From assembly GCA_963920765.1 (NCBI GenBank), contig OY987247.1:19316471-19380470 (forward strand): a DNA stretch of 64,000 bases. The letters are read 5' to 3'. Positions 1 through 11,231 of the stretch are shown one piece after another. A program made the position numbers and the translations under genes. Under the pieces are notes generated by a model that saw only the letters and a list, made by a program, of their open reading frames with translations, ran no database searches and was not told the origin of the DNA. The first letter of the stretch is position 1, and each line of letters opens with the position of its first letter. This DNA is from Ulota crispa (Eukaryota > Streptophyta > Bryopsida > Orthotrichales > Orthotrichaceae).

Positions 1-776
1 ATCCGCTGCTAGCTACTAGCATTGCTCTCAAGCTCTAGATAGCCCTCACTCTCAGAATTCTTGGCGTGACCAGCATTGCTCTTGAGCTCAAGCCTTAGCC
101 CTCACTCTTAGAATTGGCTACTATGATCAACAGTGCCTTTTGAGCTCCCAGCACCCTCTTGACTTCCAAACTCCCATTCTCTTTAGTCTCACGATTGTTG
201 CTAGCAGTGCCGTTAGTACCCGAGCCTGCCAATACCAGAACCTGCCAATACCCTGGCGTGCCGATACTTGCCTTGCCGGCACTTGGCAAGGGACTTTGTG
301 GCCTCAAACTCCAAAGCCCGGCCTTTGGCTAACCAGCAGGTTTGGACCTTACAATTTTAGTGATTTCTTGACTTTTTAGAAAAAGAGGGGAACACTTAAA
401 TATCCCACCAACTCTTGGATTATCATATTCACTAATTGACTCTTCCAAATTACAAAGAGATCTCTTCGGATTAGAACTCGTGTCATAAAGGGGACGTTAA
501 TTGATATTTGTCATAGTAAAGGTTACTAGTGGAGCTAGGAGACATCCATTGGAATTAAGGATATTGTTTCGCTTATCCCAACTAGGAGATTCCCTCCTCA
601 ATCTTGGACCTTGGAAACTGGCTTATGTTGTGATTATTTGTCACACGGCCATAGCCTAACCCAGTGCAATAGGAAGGGTTGATCTAGCAGCCCACTAGAG
701 TGTTGTGATTACTTGTTCTTAGATTAGAGTCACCACACAATCCCTTCAATACCACCCTCACACGCGTTCAAGAGCA
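1..776. other. no gene seen
   Basis: Positions 1-125 hold two diverged copies of a phrase built on AGCATTGCTCT...TAGCCCTCACTCT. Positions 215-300 repeat short CCTGCCAATACC-like words. The ORFs here show no family features. Confidence 0.4.
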
Positions 777-1070
777 ATGGAGGCCATCCACAACCAAGCC
801 ATCAAGTATGAGAACCCCCATGACAAGGTATGATTACTGACGCTCATATTTTGATTATACACAAAACCCAACATGTGGAGTGCAAAACGGGTTGTTTCCT
901 TTATTGCTCATCATTGTATGTTGTAGGCTCTTAGTAAAGATCCATTGCTTGAAAGGCATCTTTAGTTGGAAATCTACAACCAAACCCACCCTCTTGCTGC
1001 TATAGCTCATTTTCTAGTTTTTGTTAGAACCTGGTTGTGCTTGAGCTTACTTCTCAAAGAGGAGGTTTGA
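777..1070 (+). pseudogene. unrecognised two-exon coding fragment
   Basis: An ATG at 777 opens 17 codons that end at a good donor (AAG|GTATGA at 828). A TTGTAG acceptor ends at 926, giving a 99-base intron. The reading frame then runs 48 codons to TGA at 1070, with one in-frame TAG after the segment DPLLERHL. The second part contains THPLAAIAHFLVF, a hydrophobic stretch. I do not recognise the family and infer no function. The splice signals and protein-like composition suggest a real gene fragment, but it is short, interrupted and has no supporting neighbour. A chance ORF is possible. Confidence 0.3.
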
Positions 1071-1110
1071 GCACTCACACAAGTATGTACGGTTTCTCTC
1101 CAAACACCAC

Positions 1111-1455
1111 CTACTCGCAAGCAAAAACTTCTCATAACTTTCATCTCATCAATCAAAATTGAATGATTCAAAGCTCTCTACCAATATACAAGTCTAAAAT
1201 ACCTACTTCATATTTTCATTTTATTTAAATACAATTTTTGAAGAAGCTATTTTTGCTTGTTTTCTATAATTAGATTTTTAACTACTTCAATAAATGTCAA
1301 AATTAGGAAAAAAAAAAGGTGCCCACGTGAATCTTTGGATTTCCCATCATCCATAAAAGTTCCAAAAAAACACACAAAGCAATTTAAATGTAAGTACATG
1401 CATGCCCAATATACTATCAGTCCACCAAAAGGGTCAATTGTCCTTTAGGGATTAA
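1111..1455. repeat. half copy of the TTAA-ended repeat family (right half)
   Basis: This 345-base stretch matches the right half of the elements at 22319-23249, 50002-50728 and 59364-60335. It begins with the shared block AAAACTTCTCATAACTTTC and ends with GTCCTTTAGGGATTAA. No left terminus was found upstream, so it is a truncated or solo half. Confidence 0.7.
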
Positions 1456-2734
1456 AATTGGTAGTAGTAAAAGGGATTATATACGGCTGTAATATTACTA
1501 GAGAAGTACTACAGAACAACTGTTTATAAGAAGTATTAGAACTTATATTTCCCCTTTTTTCTTTCTCACTCTCTATGCTCATATTCAATCCTTGTTCCTT
1601 GTTTATGTAATTGCGGCTTATGGGTACAAAAATGGTAGAGGGTTCTGATATTACATAAAAAATTTTAATTTATTCATCTACAAGTATCAACTTTGAAAAT
1701 ATACAGGAGATACAACATTATTCTGAGACATGCATTCCTCAAAAAGCTGTTGCAATTCATATGAACTGTGCATGTACTTTTTTTTCCTACTCAATGTTGT
1801 ATAATTCTAGTTGTTCAAATATGACATGCACAATTGGGACATTCCTTAGAAACTTAAGTATTTCAAGACATGACTTATTTTTACTACTACTAAGTGCTAT
1901 GTGGAGGCAAATTTTACACATAACTAAATGAAAATAAACTAAGAAATTGCATTACGGTACATTATCAACCTTTTGGTCATAAAGCCATTTGAATGAAACA
2001 ATTCCTAGTACCTTGCACATGCTTGTACATTGTCCTCTGCAGACAACTCTATTGCTCCAACTAGAGAAGGTATTGTTGGTTGAGTAGGGAAATCTTGTGG
2101 TGGAACTAAGCCACTTGGTTCTACCCTTGTAGTGATGAAGGTATCCGCAATATCCACCAATTCTCTTCTTGCATGTGCTTGTGTTTTGACTACTACTTTC
2201 CACCCAGGTTTCTCAAGAGCATTTGAAAAAAAAATTTGTATTGCTTGGCTTGGAAAAATGAAAGGCTTTGACATCTTCGCCATCCTTTGACAAAAGTTAA
2301 CAACTAAGAATCCATCTTTGTCTCTAATGTAAGTTGAGTTCCTCCTATTGTCATGCCTCTTCATCCATTCGCATTGCATAAGAATGATTGGATTTTGAAT
2401 ACAACCATATTCAAGAAGCAATATGTCTTTTAATATACCTACATAATTCACTATCACGTCTCAAGCATTTGCACTGGGCAGTTGGAACACTGATGCTACT
2501 CCACTATCATAACTTCACAAATAAATGGTTGATTCATCCTTGAGTCTAAAATGGTTCCCAATCAACTTCATCCTCAAATAGCGCAGTTCTCTTTGAGAGG
2601 GTTTCCTACACAAAAAAAGGCAATCCATCTCGTCTTTGTTGTTTGCATCAACATCCTTTCCTTCCATAACCAGTTTTGTCCAGTCCTCAAAGGATGCGGT
2701 CATAGAATTGGCAGCTTCCTCAGACTTCCATCTC

Positions 2735-3259
2735 CTGAGACATGTGACAAACAAATATCAACAATCTAAAATTCATATTTACAAAGAGCTTAATCACAAT
2801 GGTACCTACAATCATTGGCAATTATCTTAATACATCTGACTCAGTGCATAATAATTAGAGTCGTACTGCAGTTGTGCATAAGTTACCATTACAGTTGCAT
2901 GATGCTTGGGTACTCCTACCTACTGATATGCAATTTCACACCTCTTCATTACAACTTCAATTGAACTAATTATGCATTTTAAATGTAGTTTTCAATCTAC
3001 TCATTAGCATGAATACCACTTCTAGTGCAATCATAACAATTCCTACCTCACGACTAATGCATTCAATATTGCATTTAAATCCATTTCAAAAAATATAAGC
3101 ATGCAATAGTTCCAAGGCAATACGTCCTTGTAATTCTACCCATTATAGTACCTAAAACTAAAACATTACAACTACTACTTACAGGGCAATATCATGTTCA
3201 ACATTATTATTAGGCATAAACAAACTCCATCACAACATCAGTTTAGATATATAACTTAC
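2735..3259 (-). other. intron 2 of the TNP2-like gene
   Basis: The minus-strand donor is AGTCCT|GTAAGT (3260/3259) and the acceptor TCTCAG|GAGATGG (2735/2734). It separates the DUF4218-type exon from the DUF4216-type exon. A few short phrases recur but no element is recognised inside. Confidence 0.5.
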
Positions 3260-4158
3260 AGGACTAGAGGCTGCATTACAGCCATGTTCTTTACAACATA
3301 TTGGTGGGCTACATCTCAAAACTCTGGTGTCATGATATACGGCTTTCCAGCCACTTCTAGAACATCTTTTGCATCTCCAAAATCTACTTCCGCATCCCAT
3401 ACTCTTTGCTATACAACGTCAAATCTTTGGAGGTACTCTATGACAAATCCAATGGATTTATCCTTTGAATATCCTTCCGCCATTGAAGCCTCACGTCTTG
3501 CTGTATTGTGTACGTACCCTTTCAAAGTCTTCATATACCGCTCTACCGGGTACATCCATCTACTCAAAATTGGACCACACATATCTAGCTCCTCCACCAA
3601 ATGGTATGACAAATGTGTCATGATGTCAAAAAAAAATGGAAGAAACTCCATCTCAAGTAACACCATGCTTTCTGCAATGTTTGTCTTCAGTACCAAAAAC
3701 TCCGCTGGGTCATACACATTACTACAAATCCGGTGGTAAACTTTGCACATTCTCATAATGGCCATTTTTGGACTTGGCAACAACAACCTCCTCAATGCCA
3801 AAGGCATAATTTGTTGCATTTGTACAAGGTAATTGTGAGATTTCAAAGCACCAAACTTCTTACTTCTAATGTGTCTCCCTAGATCAAAAGAATGCCCACT
3901 TGGTGTCTTCAAGTTCTTGATTGTATTGGCAAAAGTGAAGAACTCCGCTTTGGTCAACATATAAGGTGCAATAGGTTTCAATATCTTCCTATTGCATCTT
4001 GGACTTGGAGTTAGCTACAAGTACAGCCTCATGCTTTGGCTCTGCAAGTCACATTTCACCTTGACCAAATCTTTTACTCCAGTAATTGTTTTGAGAAAGT
4101 TCTTTGAAATGTTCAATTCACAATGCATGGGGTCGAGTGTGTACTGAATGAACAGATC

Positions 4159-4573
4159 CTACAATGCACATGAATAACAAAAAAAGGTCTCAAGGCATAT
4201 AACCACATGAGTTGCAATGTAGTCACAACTTAACCAAATAATTCCTCCAATACATACATAATTAACTACTCTCTATTGATTTGGAATTAAACACTAGTTT
4301 CAGAGTAGTTATTTTAACTAGAATGGGAAATGAACAAATGCACAATATTCTCACTATTGGCTTAGGGTTTACCAGTCAACATCACGACTTCCTCTACTAC
4401 TAATACAACCAAATGAGTCTAGAAAATTTGTGATGATTGAGCATTACACTATAATGAGCTTTAAGTTTAGTATAGTTCACACACCTCCACTTTCACGAAG
4501 TGAATAGGTAATACTCATATACATGTGCACTAAATTTTTTGAAAAGAATAGGATTCATTGACCTATAGCTTAC
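4159..4573 (-). other. intron 1 of the TNP2-like gene
   Basis: On the minus strand the donor reads GGAAG|GTAAGC at 4574/4573 and the acceptor TTGTAG|GATCTG at 4159/4158. The reading frame resumes directly in the conserved DLFIQYTLDPMHCE segment. About 415 bases long with no inserted element visible. Confidence 0.65.
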
Positions 4574-6473
4574 CTTCCAATACGGGAGGGTATTTAGCAT
4601 GGAAGTGCATTTAACACCATGAACCTTTGAGGGATCATCATCTCTATTGCCACTTGATTTCCATATATCATATTCATGTGCATGCCTTAGTGGCTCTTCT
4701 CCAGTCACACGTGGAGGCATGCTTTGCTCTTCCAAATGTCCATTGAATTGGTCAATCATGTCTAATGCTCTAAAATGGTGACCAGGAGGCAGCCACCGTT
4801 GAGTCCCACAATATACTTGCTTAGCTAATTCCGTCAAATTTTCTTCTCCCAATTCTGCTCCACAAATAGCGCATGCAGCAAAGTCTTGATGGGCAAAACC
4901 GCCTACTGTGCCATAACCTAGGTAATCATGGATGGTCCATAGTAAGACTCCTCTTACCGTGAATTGTTGTTGTCTTTCATTTTCATTACCATTGTATGCT
5001 TGTACACCTCTCCATAATTGTTGCAATTCTTCAACCAATGGCTCCATGTACACATCAAAAACCTCAAAAGTCACAAATTATTTCCTTGGAATCAATAGTG
5101 AAAGGAAGATGAAAAACTTCTTTGTGCACAGATTAGGAGGGAGATTATAATTCAACAACATCACATGCCAAGTGGACCACGTAGATCAATTTTGTTGAAA
5201 TGGATTAACTCCATCTACGAATAGAGCAAATTAAAGATTGCGGGGGTCATTGCCAAATGTTGGATCGACAGATGTATGAAGATGTTTCCATGCCTTTGAA
5301 TTGCATGGATGGCAAACAAGATTATCTCCACCATTTTGACTACTATAATTCTTGTCATGCCATCTAAAAAGCTTAGAAATAGTTGGATTGCGGAACATTT
5401 GTTGAACTCTAGGCACCAAAGGAAAATGTCGCAAGACCTTAACAAGAAATTTCTTCTGCTCCTTGTCTCAATATCTAGGCCTTCCACACTTTGGACACCA
5501 TACAGCCTTAGCATACTCTCTTTGGAATAGAATGCATTTGCTTTTACAAGCATGTATCGAAGTATACAAAAGACCTAGCTTCCTGGTCAACATCTTGGCT
5601 GCATGATAATTCCACGGCAGATGATTCCCCTGTGGAAGTAGGTGCCCTTGCATCAAAGTGAACATCTCATTTGCAAAGCTATTGCTCACATCGTGTATTG
5701 CACAAACGTTCACAAGCAAGATGGTTGCCGCTAGTTTTGTACACTTTGCCCCATTGTATAATGGTACCATCGCTTCCTCAAGCGCACCGGGCACAAATGA
5801 ATTGTCCATGGCAATATTCTTGCTCGTGTTGCCTACTGGTTCCTCTACCTCATGTATTTTTTCATTTTCTTTGTTTACAGCATGAATGGCATTGCCGAGG
5901 TTGAACGCTTTTGCCACATGGATTTGCACTTGTTCTTTTGGATAATAGGGTGGTACATCATCTTCAAAAATATCATTCAGCATCCCCCACATATCAATAT
6001 TCTCATCTAATTCAGCCTAAACAAGTTCATCAAGCCTTTGCAAAACTTCCTCTCACTCCTCATCATAAGAAGCTTGTTCACCTGGTCCTCTCCAAACCTA
6101 GAATTCAATAGCCCTTCCATATTTGCTTAAATGCTTTTTTATTGTTCTCAACAAACACCTCTTTCTCCCAAGGCACATAGTACACAAGCAATGCAAGCGC
6201 TTTAAGTTTAGAAGATTTGCTCATCTAACCTCCTTGGTCCATAGTATCTCATCTCTCAATTGCACTCTCCGTTCATCAAAAATTGGAAGTGTGCTAATGT
6301 CCATATTGCACCTACATAATACGGAGCCACATTTATTGAAAGTACAGCAAATGCTTTTGAAGATTGAATTCTACTTAGGTTCAAACTCTACAACAAGAAT
6401 TCAACCCTACATTCTTCACAAATATTTTTATTCAAAAGATTAATTGCATTACTATAGCTTTACAACTAAAAAT

Positions 6474-6554
6474 CTACTAGCAACAACTACAAAACTACTA
6501 GCAATGACTACAAAACTACTAGCAACAACTACAAAACTACTAGCAATATCTACA
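6474..6554. repeat. 21-bp tandem repeat, about 3.9 copies
   Basis: The unit CTACTAGCAACAACTACAAAA repeats with an exact 21-base period and one to three changes per copy. It lies 170 bases upstream of the TNP2-like start codon. CACTA elements commonly carry short subterminal repeats bound by their TnpA protein, so this may be the subterminal region of that element (inference). Confidence 0.75.
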
Positions 6555-9500
6555 GTCGTATAAACAACTAGCATGAAAAATTAGACCGTTTGAGAATTAA
6601 ATGGAGGATTGGATAGGAGAGTACCTTTTCTGCAGTGAGGTGTTGCGATGAGATGATATCTACAAAATCTTGTCACGACAAAATTGTGTGACACAATATG
6701 CCTCCTTTGACACAGTTCCAACCTTCTTTTTCTATTTTCCAATAGCAATCCTTCAATCTTGCAAAACAAGTGCGGCAATAGTCATTCCCTAAAACTTGGA
6801 TTGGTAGCTTTGCATTCAATTGTTGTAATGTATCTACTAGAGATAAAAGACAAAGGGGGAAAATGTGAGTACAAATTGTTGAAAGACGCTAGGGTTGCGG
6901 AGTTGGCTGCCAAGTTTGCGCTAGTGCAACTTGTTCACCAAGAGTTGTGAGTTTTGACCTTAAACTGCACACTTTCCTCTTGCTTTACTTTGTAAAGTTA
7001 TCTTGCTAAGATTGATTGTTTCTAAGAAGGCAGTGCCTTGGGTAGTTGTAGGACAGTTGTTCTGCAAAATTGTCACAGTTGTTTTGCTCTTGTACCTAAG
7101 TGAAGAGGTAGTTGTGAATTTTGAGATCCACAAATCATGCAATATTAAACTTTGTTGGGCATTGCATCTCTTGTTTGGTACTAGCAGCCGCCGCCTCTAA
7201 CTGGTGATTATCCTCTTGTGAGCATTGCTTAGGTTTTTGTATTAGCTTACCTCCCTGTATTGCTGCAGAAGGAAGGCTTCACATCCACGTCCGCCTTTGG
7301 TATCATTGAAACGCAGCAGCATTCCACCTTGTAGTAGCACCCTCTTGGTGAAACTTGCTTCTTTTGAGGAGGAAGTCTTTGTTCCTACTTTATTGGCGCG
7401 CGAGGATATAGTACCTGCAAAGATTGGTGGGGGATAGAGCTCATTTTTAACTTTGCAAAGAAGATTGGGCAAAGGCAACGTCGGTGCGCAAGGCCCAATG
7501 GACACAAGAAAGGGCAGAGGCATTGTACAACACAGAAACGCCGGAGTGTCCCAGATATGGGCACCTAGCTCTACTACGGGTGAACCCTCCATTGCAATGG
7601 CATCTCAATCGGTCTCATCAGGTGATGACTCCTTGTTGTCGTAGGAAGATGGAGAACAAAGTACGTACTTCTCTACAACCCACAGCTATGACATTGGCGG
7701 AAGTGGCTTGCTGTTTTTTGATTTTGTCCTATTTTTTATTTGGTGCGGCCAAGGTTCTACCGATGTTTTGTTGTGTAATGTGGTTTAGGGTTGTTGTGAA
7801 TCTATGGGGTTTTATCCTTTTTTTTTGTTACTCTTCATATAGGTCTATAAGCACCTAGCGTTCTTCTTTTCATTGAAGAAGACAATGTGCATAATTGCGG
7901 CTTTGCATTTTTGAGCACGTCAACTTATAGATTGTGTCCCCTCTTGCAAAAACTGATGACATTTGTTTGTCACATTTGTTGTGTGACATGAAGTTGCTAG
8001 ACTTGAATTTGGTCCACTACTTTCATACCATGTCTCTTACTATATTTTTGACTTTTGAAAGATGTACTTTCTTCCTCTCACTTGTGCATTTGCTTTCTCA
8101 TGTCCCTGCCTTGTTTTTGAAGTCTTCAATTTTTTTTTTTGGTAGCTACAGCAATTCCTTTTGTATATAGGTTTTGAGAAGCTTAGGATTTGTAGCTATG
8201 CTAGTTTGTTAGCATTCACTGAGTTAGAATTAGAGCTCTATGTTTTTTTTTGTTTGCTTTATCCTAGATTGCACCGTAACTCTTACTTTTTGTGAGAGGT
8301 ACGGTATGCTCAAATGCTCACATTGGGTAAATTTGAGGTAGCATGTTATGTAGCTTTTTTGTGGGGTGGGAGAAGGAATAACCATGATCTTTTGTTCCAA
8401 TGCTGCTATTTCACAAGGCTTGTGCCTAAATAATTGATGCTCAAGAACAGTTCAACATTTGAAGCTTGTTGTGGTCATTGTTTGATGTTAATGAAAGAGA
8501 TGGTGAGAGGATAACTTTTATAATTTGTTAGATTACATTACTTTTCTACACCAAAGATTCTTGCATGTGGTTTCGCTTGAAGATCGTACATCATGTCTAT
8601 CTCCACAAAAGCTTGCAACGTTTTGAAACATGAATTTCATCTTATTGTTGTTTATGGTTATGTTAAGCTTTGTAGTCAACACTTGATTCTAATTGCTTTA
8701 GAATAAGTTTATTATGTATTGCTTTTATAAGAAAAATTTGCTTGACCACTTCTTCAGTCTAAGGTAGCCACACCCATAACCACCACCTCTAAAATCTTGG
8801 AAAATCCGTGGAAGTAAATAGATGTAATGACAAGGATGTACAACATGTGAACATGAAACCTTAGTGTCGGTTATGGGTGCAATGGTAGTTTGCTCTTAAA
8901 AAATTTGTAACTTATTCTCACAGTATCCAAATAATACATTCTAAAGTGCAAACTCATTATTTTTCTGTTGCTAATACAATACTATAATTTACAAAATGTT
9001 TATTAATAATCATCATGTTCAAAAATCTTAGTTTGATGTTTATGGGTGCTGCTATCTTAATGAAGAAGACAAACTTAAAGACTTACGAGGTGACATAAAA
9101 ATAGAAGACATTTTTGTTAGTATAGCAAACATAAGTTACTAAAGGTGGTTAAAAATTTTGTGTGCAAATGTGCTCTCCATTGTACAATACAATTGTTTGA
9201 GCTTGCAATCATCATCCATTTTTGGAAGTTTGATTTCATAGTAAGTATGTGCATTGCTTACAACCCTCGTGAAATCAAGTCTGCACTTGTCATACCATCT
9301 GAGGAACCAAATCCAAGTCATTCTGAGAGTAGTAAATGGTCTTCAAGGTGTAGTCATCCCTTGTTGTCCTCATGTTGTCTATTGTAAACCCTCCACTGTA
9401 GACGTTACTTGTTTTTCAATGTTGCTCATTTTCTCACAACGTTGCTTAAGCCTATAACACCTCACAAAAATTTCTCTCATATCTTGTTCTTGCCCACTAG

Positions 9501-10772
9501 GTACTTACACCGCTAGGTTTTGCATTCAAGCCTAAAGCACTTAAAGCCTTTGGAAACTCTTGTGCTTTAATATTGCCATATTGTTTTCAATTTTGCTCCA
9601 AACACACGTAAGGCAGCCAGCAAACTTCATTACTATGATGCATTGTTTTTCCTTTGCTTGTCAATCTCATTGTTTGTGTTCCCATATTTAGAGTTTTGCT
9701 TTGATCCTTATGCTTAAATATGAAGCTAAAATCTGAAGACAAGAAAGCTGGTTTGTAACTTTGCATAATTTATTTTTGGCAATTTGATTCCATTTCTCTG
9801 TTGTACAGTTGGTTCACTTTTTTAGAGTTATATGTAAACCCTATTTTATTTTTCTAGTTCTGTGTTTTTTTTAAAGTTGTGCTTGGACCTTTTCAGAAAA
9901 AGCTATGTTTTAGTAGACTTAAGTCTAGGTACAAGTTTTATCTCATGTTTTACATATTGAATGAGATTTCCATATTACTATGATTTTATGAGGCTTCATA
10001 AAGGTAGATGTGAGATTCCATGGCTTGTTCTTAAATTTGTTTATTTTCAAATACATTTTTCTATGGAAATTGACAATGAAGTGGGTCAATATATAGTTGT
10101 GATTGACTAGTGCAGACCTTCAGATATGCCTGTCATGGGGGGACCAAGTGGTACCTAAGGCATTTGTGCTAGGAATCCAATGAGGGATTGGATGAGTATC
10201 TTGGGGGGTGTACTCCCTTTTTTTTTTAGGTACACGTGCAATCAAACAAAGGGTTATTTTAATTGCCTTGGTCCTAAATTTTTGACATGACTTGAAATAA
10301 AGTTAGCATTGTTGTAATGGTCTTGGAGTCTTTATAAATAATGAAGGGTATAGTTTATTAATGAGTTTTAGTTTTTATTTATTTCTACAATAGAATTGCA
10401 AATTAACAAAAAACAAATCAATCAATTTCATAGTTATGCTTTGGAATTTATTTTGTATTTTGTATTAAAGGAGTGCAAAGTATCCAAAGTAGTGGTAGTA
10501 TCCAATGAGCATTAATAGGCTAGCTATTCCAAAGCTATTATTCACGGTTATAATAGAGAACATGTGTTGTTACAATAAGCAATTGGATCCAAAGATACAT
10601 GTTGTTAAAGTAAGTGGATGAACACTGTTTATTTTGCACAAAATTGTATAGATGAAAGTGCAAGTGGCATTTCAAGGTTCATATCTTACCTTTGCAAGAG
10701 CTGTGTCTTAGGGTTTCACACGTGTTCCTCTGAGAGCTCGCACAAGTGCGCTTCAAGTTTCCCTAGCAATGG
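6555..10772. other. long stretch with no supported gene
   Basis: Only short ORFs occur here. The longest (7484-7858, plus) has no recognisable family. T-rich tracts are frequent. I see no terminal repeats, hairpins or RNA genes that I can support. Confidence 0.5.
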
Positions 10773-10975
10773 TGCATGAGCCCGTCTGTTTTATAAAAAT
10801 TTCTTCCACCTCGATGCATGCGTGCAATTGTTTTTCAAAAAATTCTTTTGCATTAGTGCGTATATGTGATTAGTTTTGTAATCTTTTCCCAACAACGGTA
10901 CATGCAAGTGATTGGTGTCCTAAGCAAACCCTAGGAACAGTGCATGCGCAAGATTGATTTTGTGATCTGCTTATT
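10773..10975. repeat. diverged 42-bp tandem repeat, about 4.8 copies
   Basis: Units begin at 10773, 10815, 10857, 10899 and 10941, an exact 42-base spacing. Each starts with a TGCATG(C)-like word (TGCATGAG, TGCATGCG, TGCGTATATG, TACATGCAAG, TGCATGCG). The rest of the unit is strongly diverged, so only the period and the head motif are well preserved. It lies 260 bases upstream of the large pseudogene at 11232. Confidence 0.6.
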
Positions 10976-11211
10976 GGTTTATTGTAATAGGGTTTACATT
11001 TGGAGTGTTTGGTTTCAAGGTCTTTGGCAATGCTCAATTGCAGTGTACTTTTAATGTTTGCTGCATTCTATGCAGTTTTAGTGTACCAATTTTACCTTGT
11101 TCTCTTCCTTTCTATAATTTGCGTTAGAGTTTTGCATTTGAAATGTTGATAATTAAAGATTTAGGATTGGGTGGTTTCAAGAAAGTTTGCTCAAATTTAG
11201 GTTGAGAATTC

Positions 11212-11230
11212 TTTAGGGTTTAGGGTTAGG
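11212..11230. promoter_or_regulatory. telo-box-like plant telomere repeat
   Basis: Two perfect TTTAGGG units followed by TTAGG end one base before the TATGG that opens the pseudogene at 11232. Read on the other strand it holds AAACCCTAA, the plant telo-box known from promoters of translation and replication genes. An internal telomere scar is an alternative. Confidence 0.45.
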
Positions 11231-11231
11231 T

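Larger units (their letters stand above)
2005..6304 (-). pseudogene. TNP2: CACTA (En/Spm) TNP2-type transposase, degenerate
   Basis: This is the catalytic transposase of a CACTA DNA transposon, broken by stops and frameshifts. Reading leftwards from an ATG at 6304 (MDISTL...), exon 1 shows a Cys-rich N-terminus (CTMCLGRKRCLL...HLSKYG) and the TNP2 core: LLPQGNHLPWNYHAAK, an IHAC...CILF...CPKCGRPRY zinc motif, RHFPLVPRVQQMF, RWH, HPCNSKAWKHL and CAICGAEL. A GT...AG intron lies at 4573-4159. Exon 2 carries LDPMHCELN and the DUF4218 block (LKSHNYLVQMQQIMPLALR, RWMYPVERYMKTLKGYV, AEGYSK). A second intron lies at 3259-2735. Exon 3 is DUF4216-like (GFLVVNF, PFIFPSQAIQIFF, WKVVVKT). At least four in-frame stops lie between 5993 and 6304, and frameshifts occur near 5500 and 5200. 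I found no CACTA terminal repeats flanking it. Confidence 0.9.

Noticed and set aside
140..379. 79-codon plus-strand ORF near the window start
   Set aside because: It overlaps local short repeats and has no recognisable motif, splice context or homology pattern.
6304..7000. CACTA terminal repeats for the TNP2-like gene
   Set aside because: No CACTACAA...-type inverted ends were found on either side, so element borders are not called.
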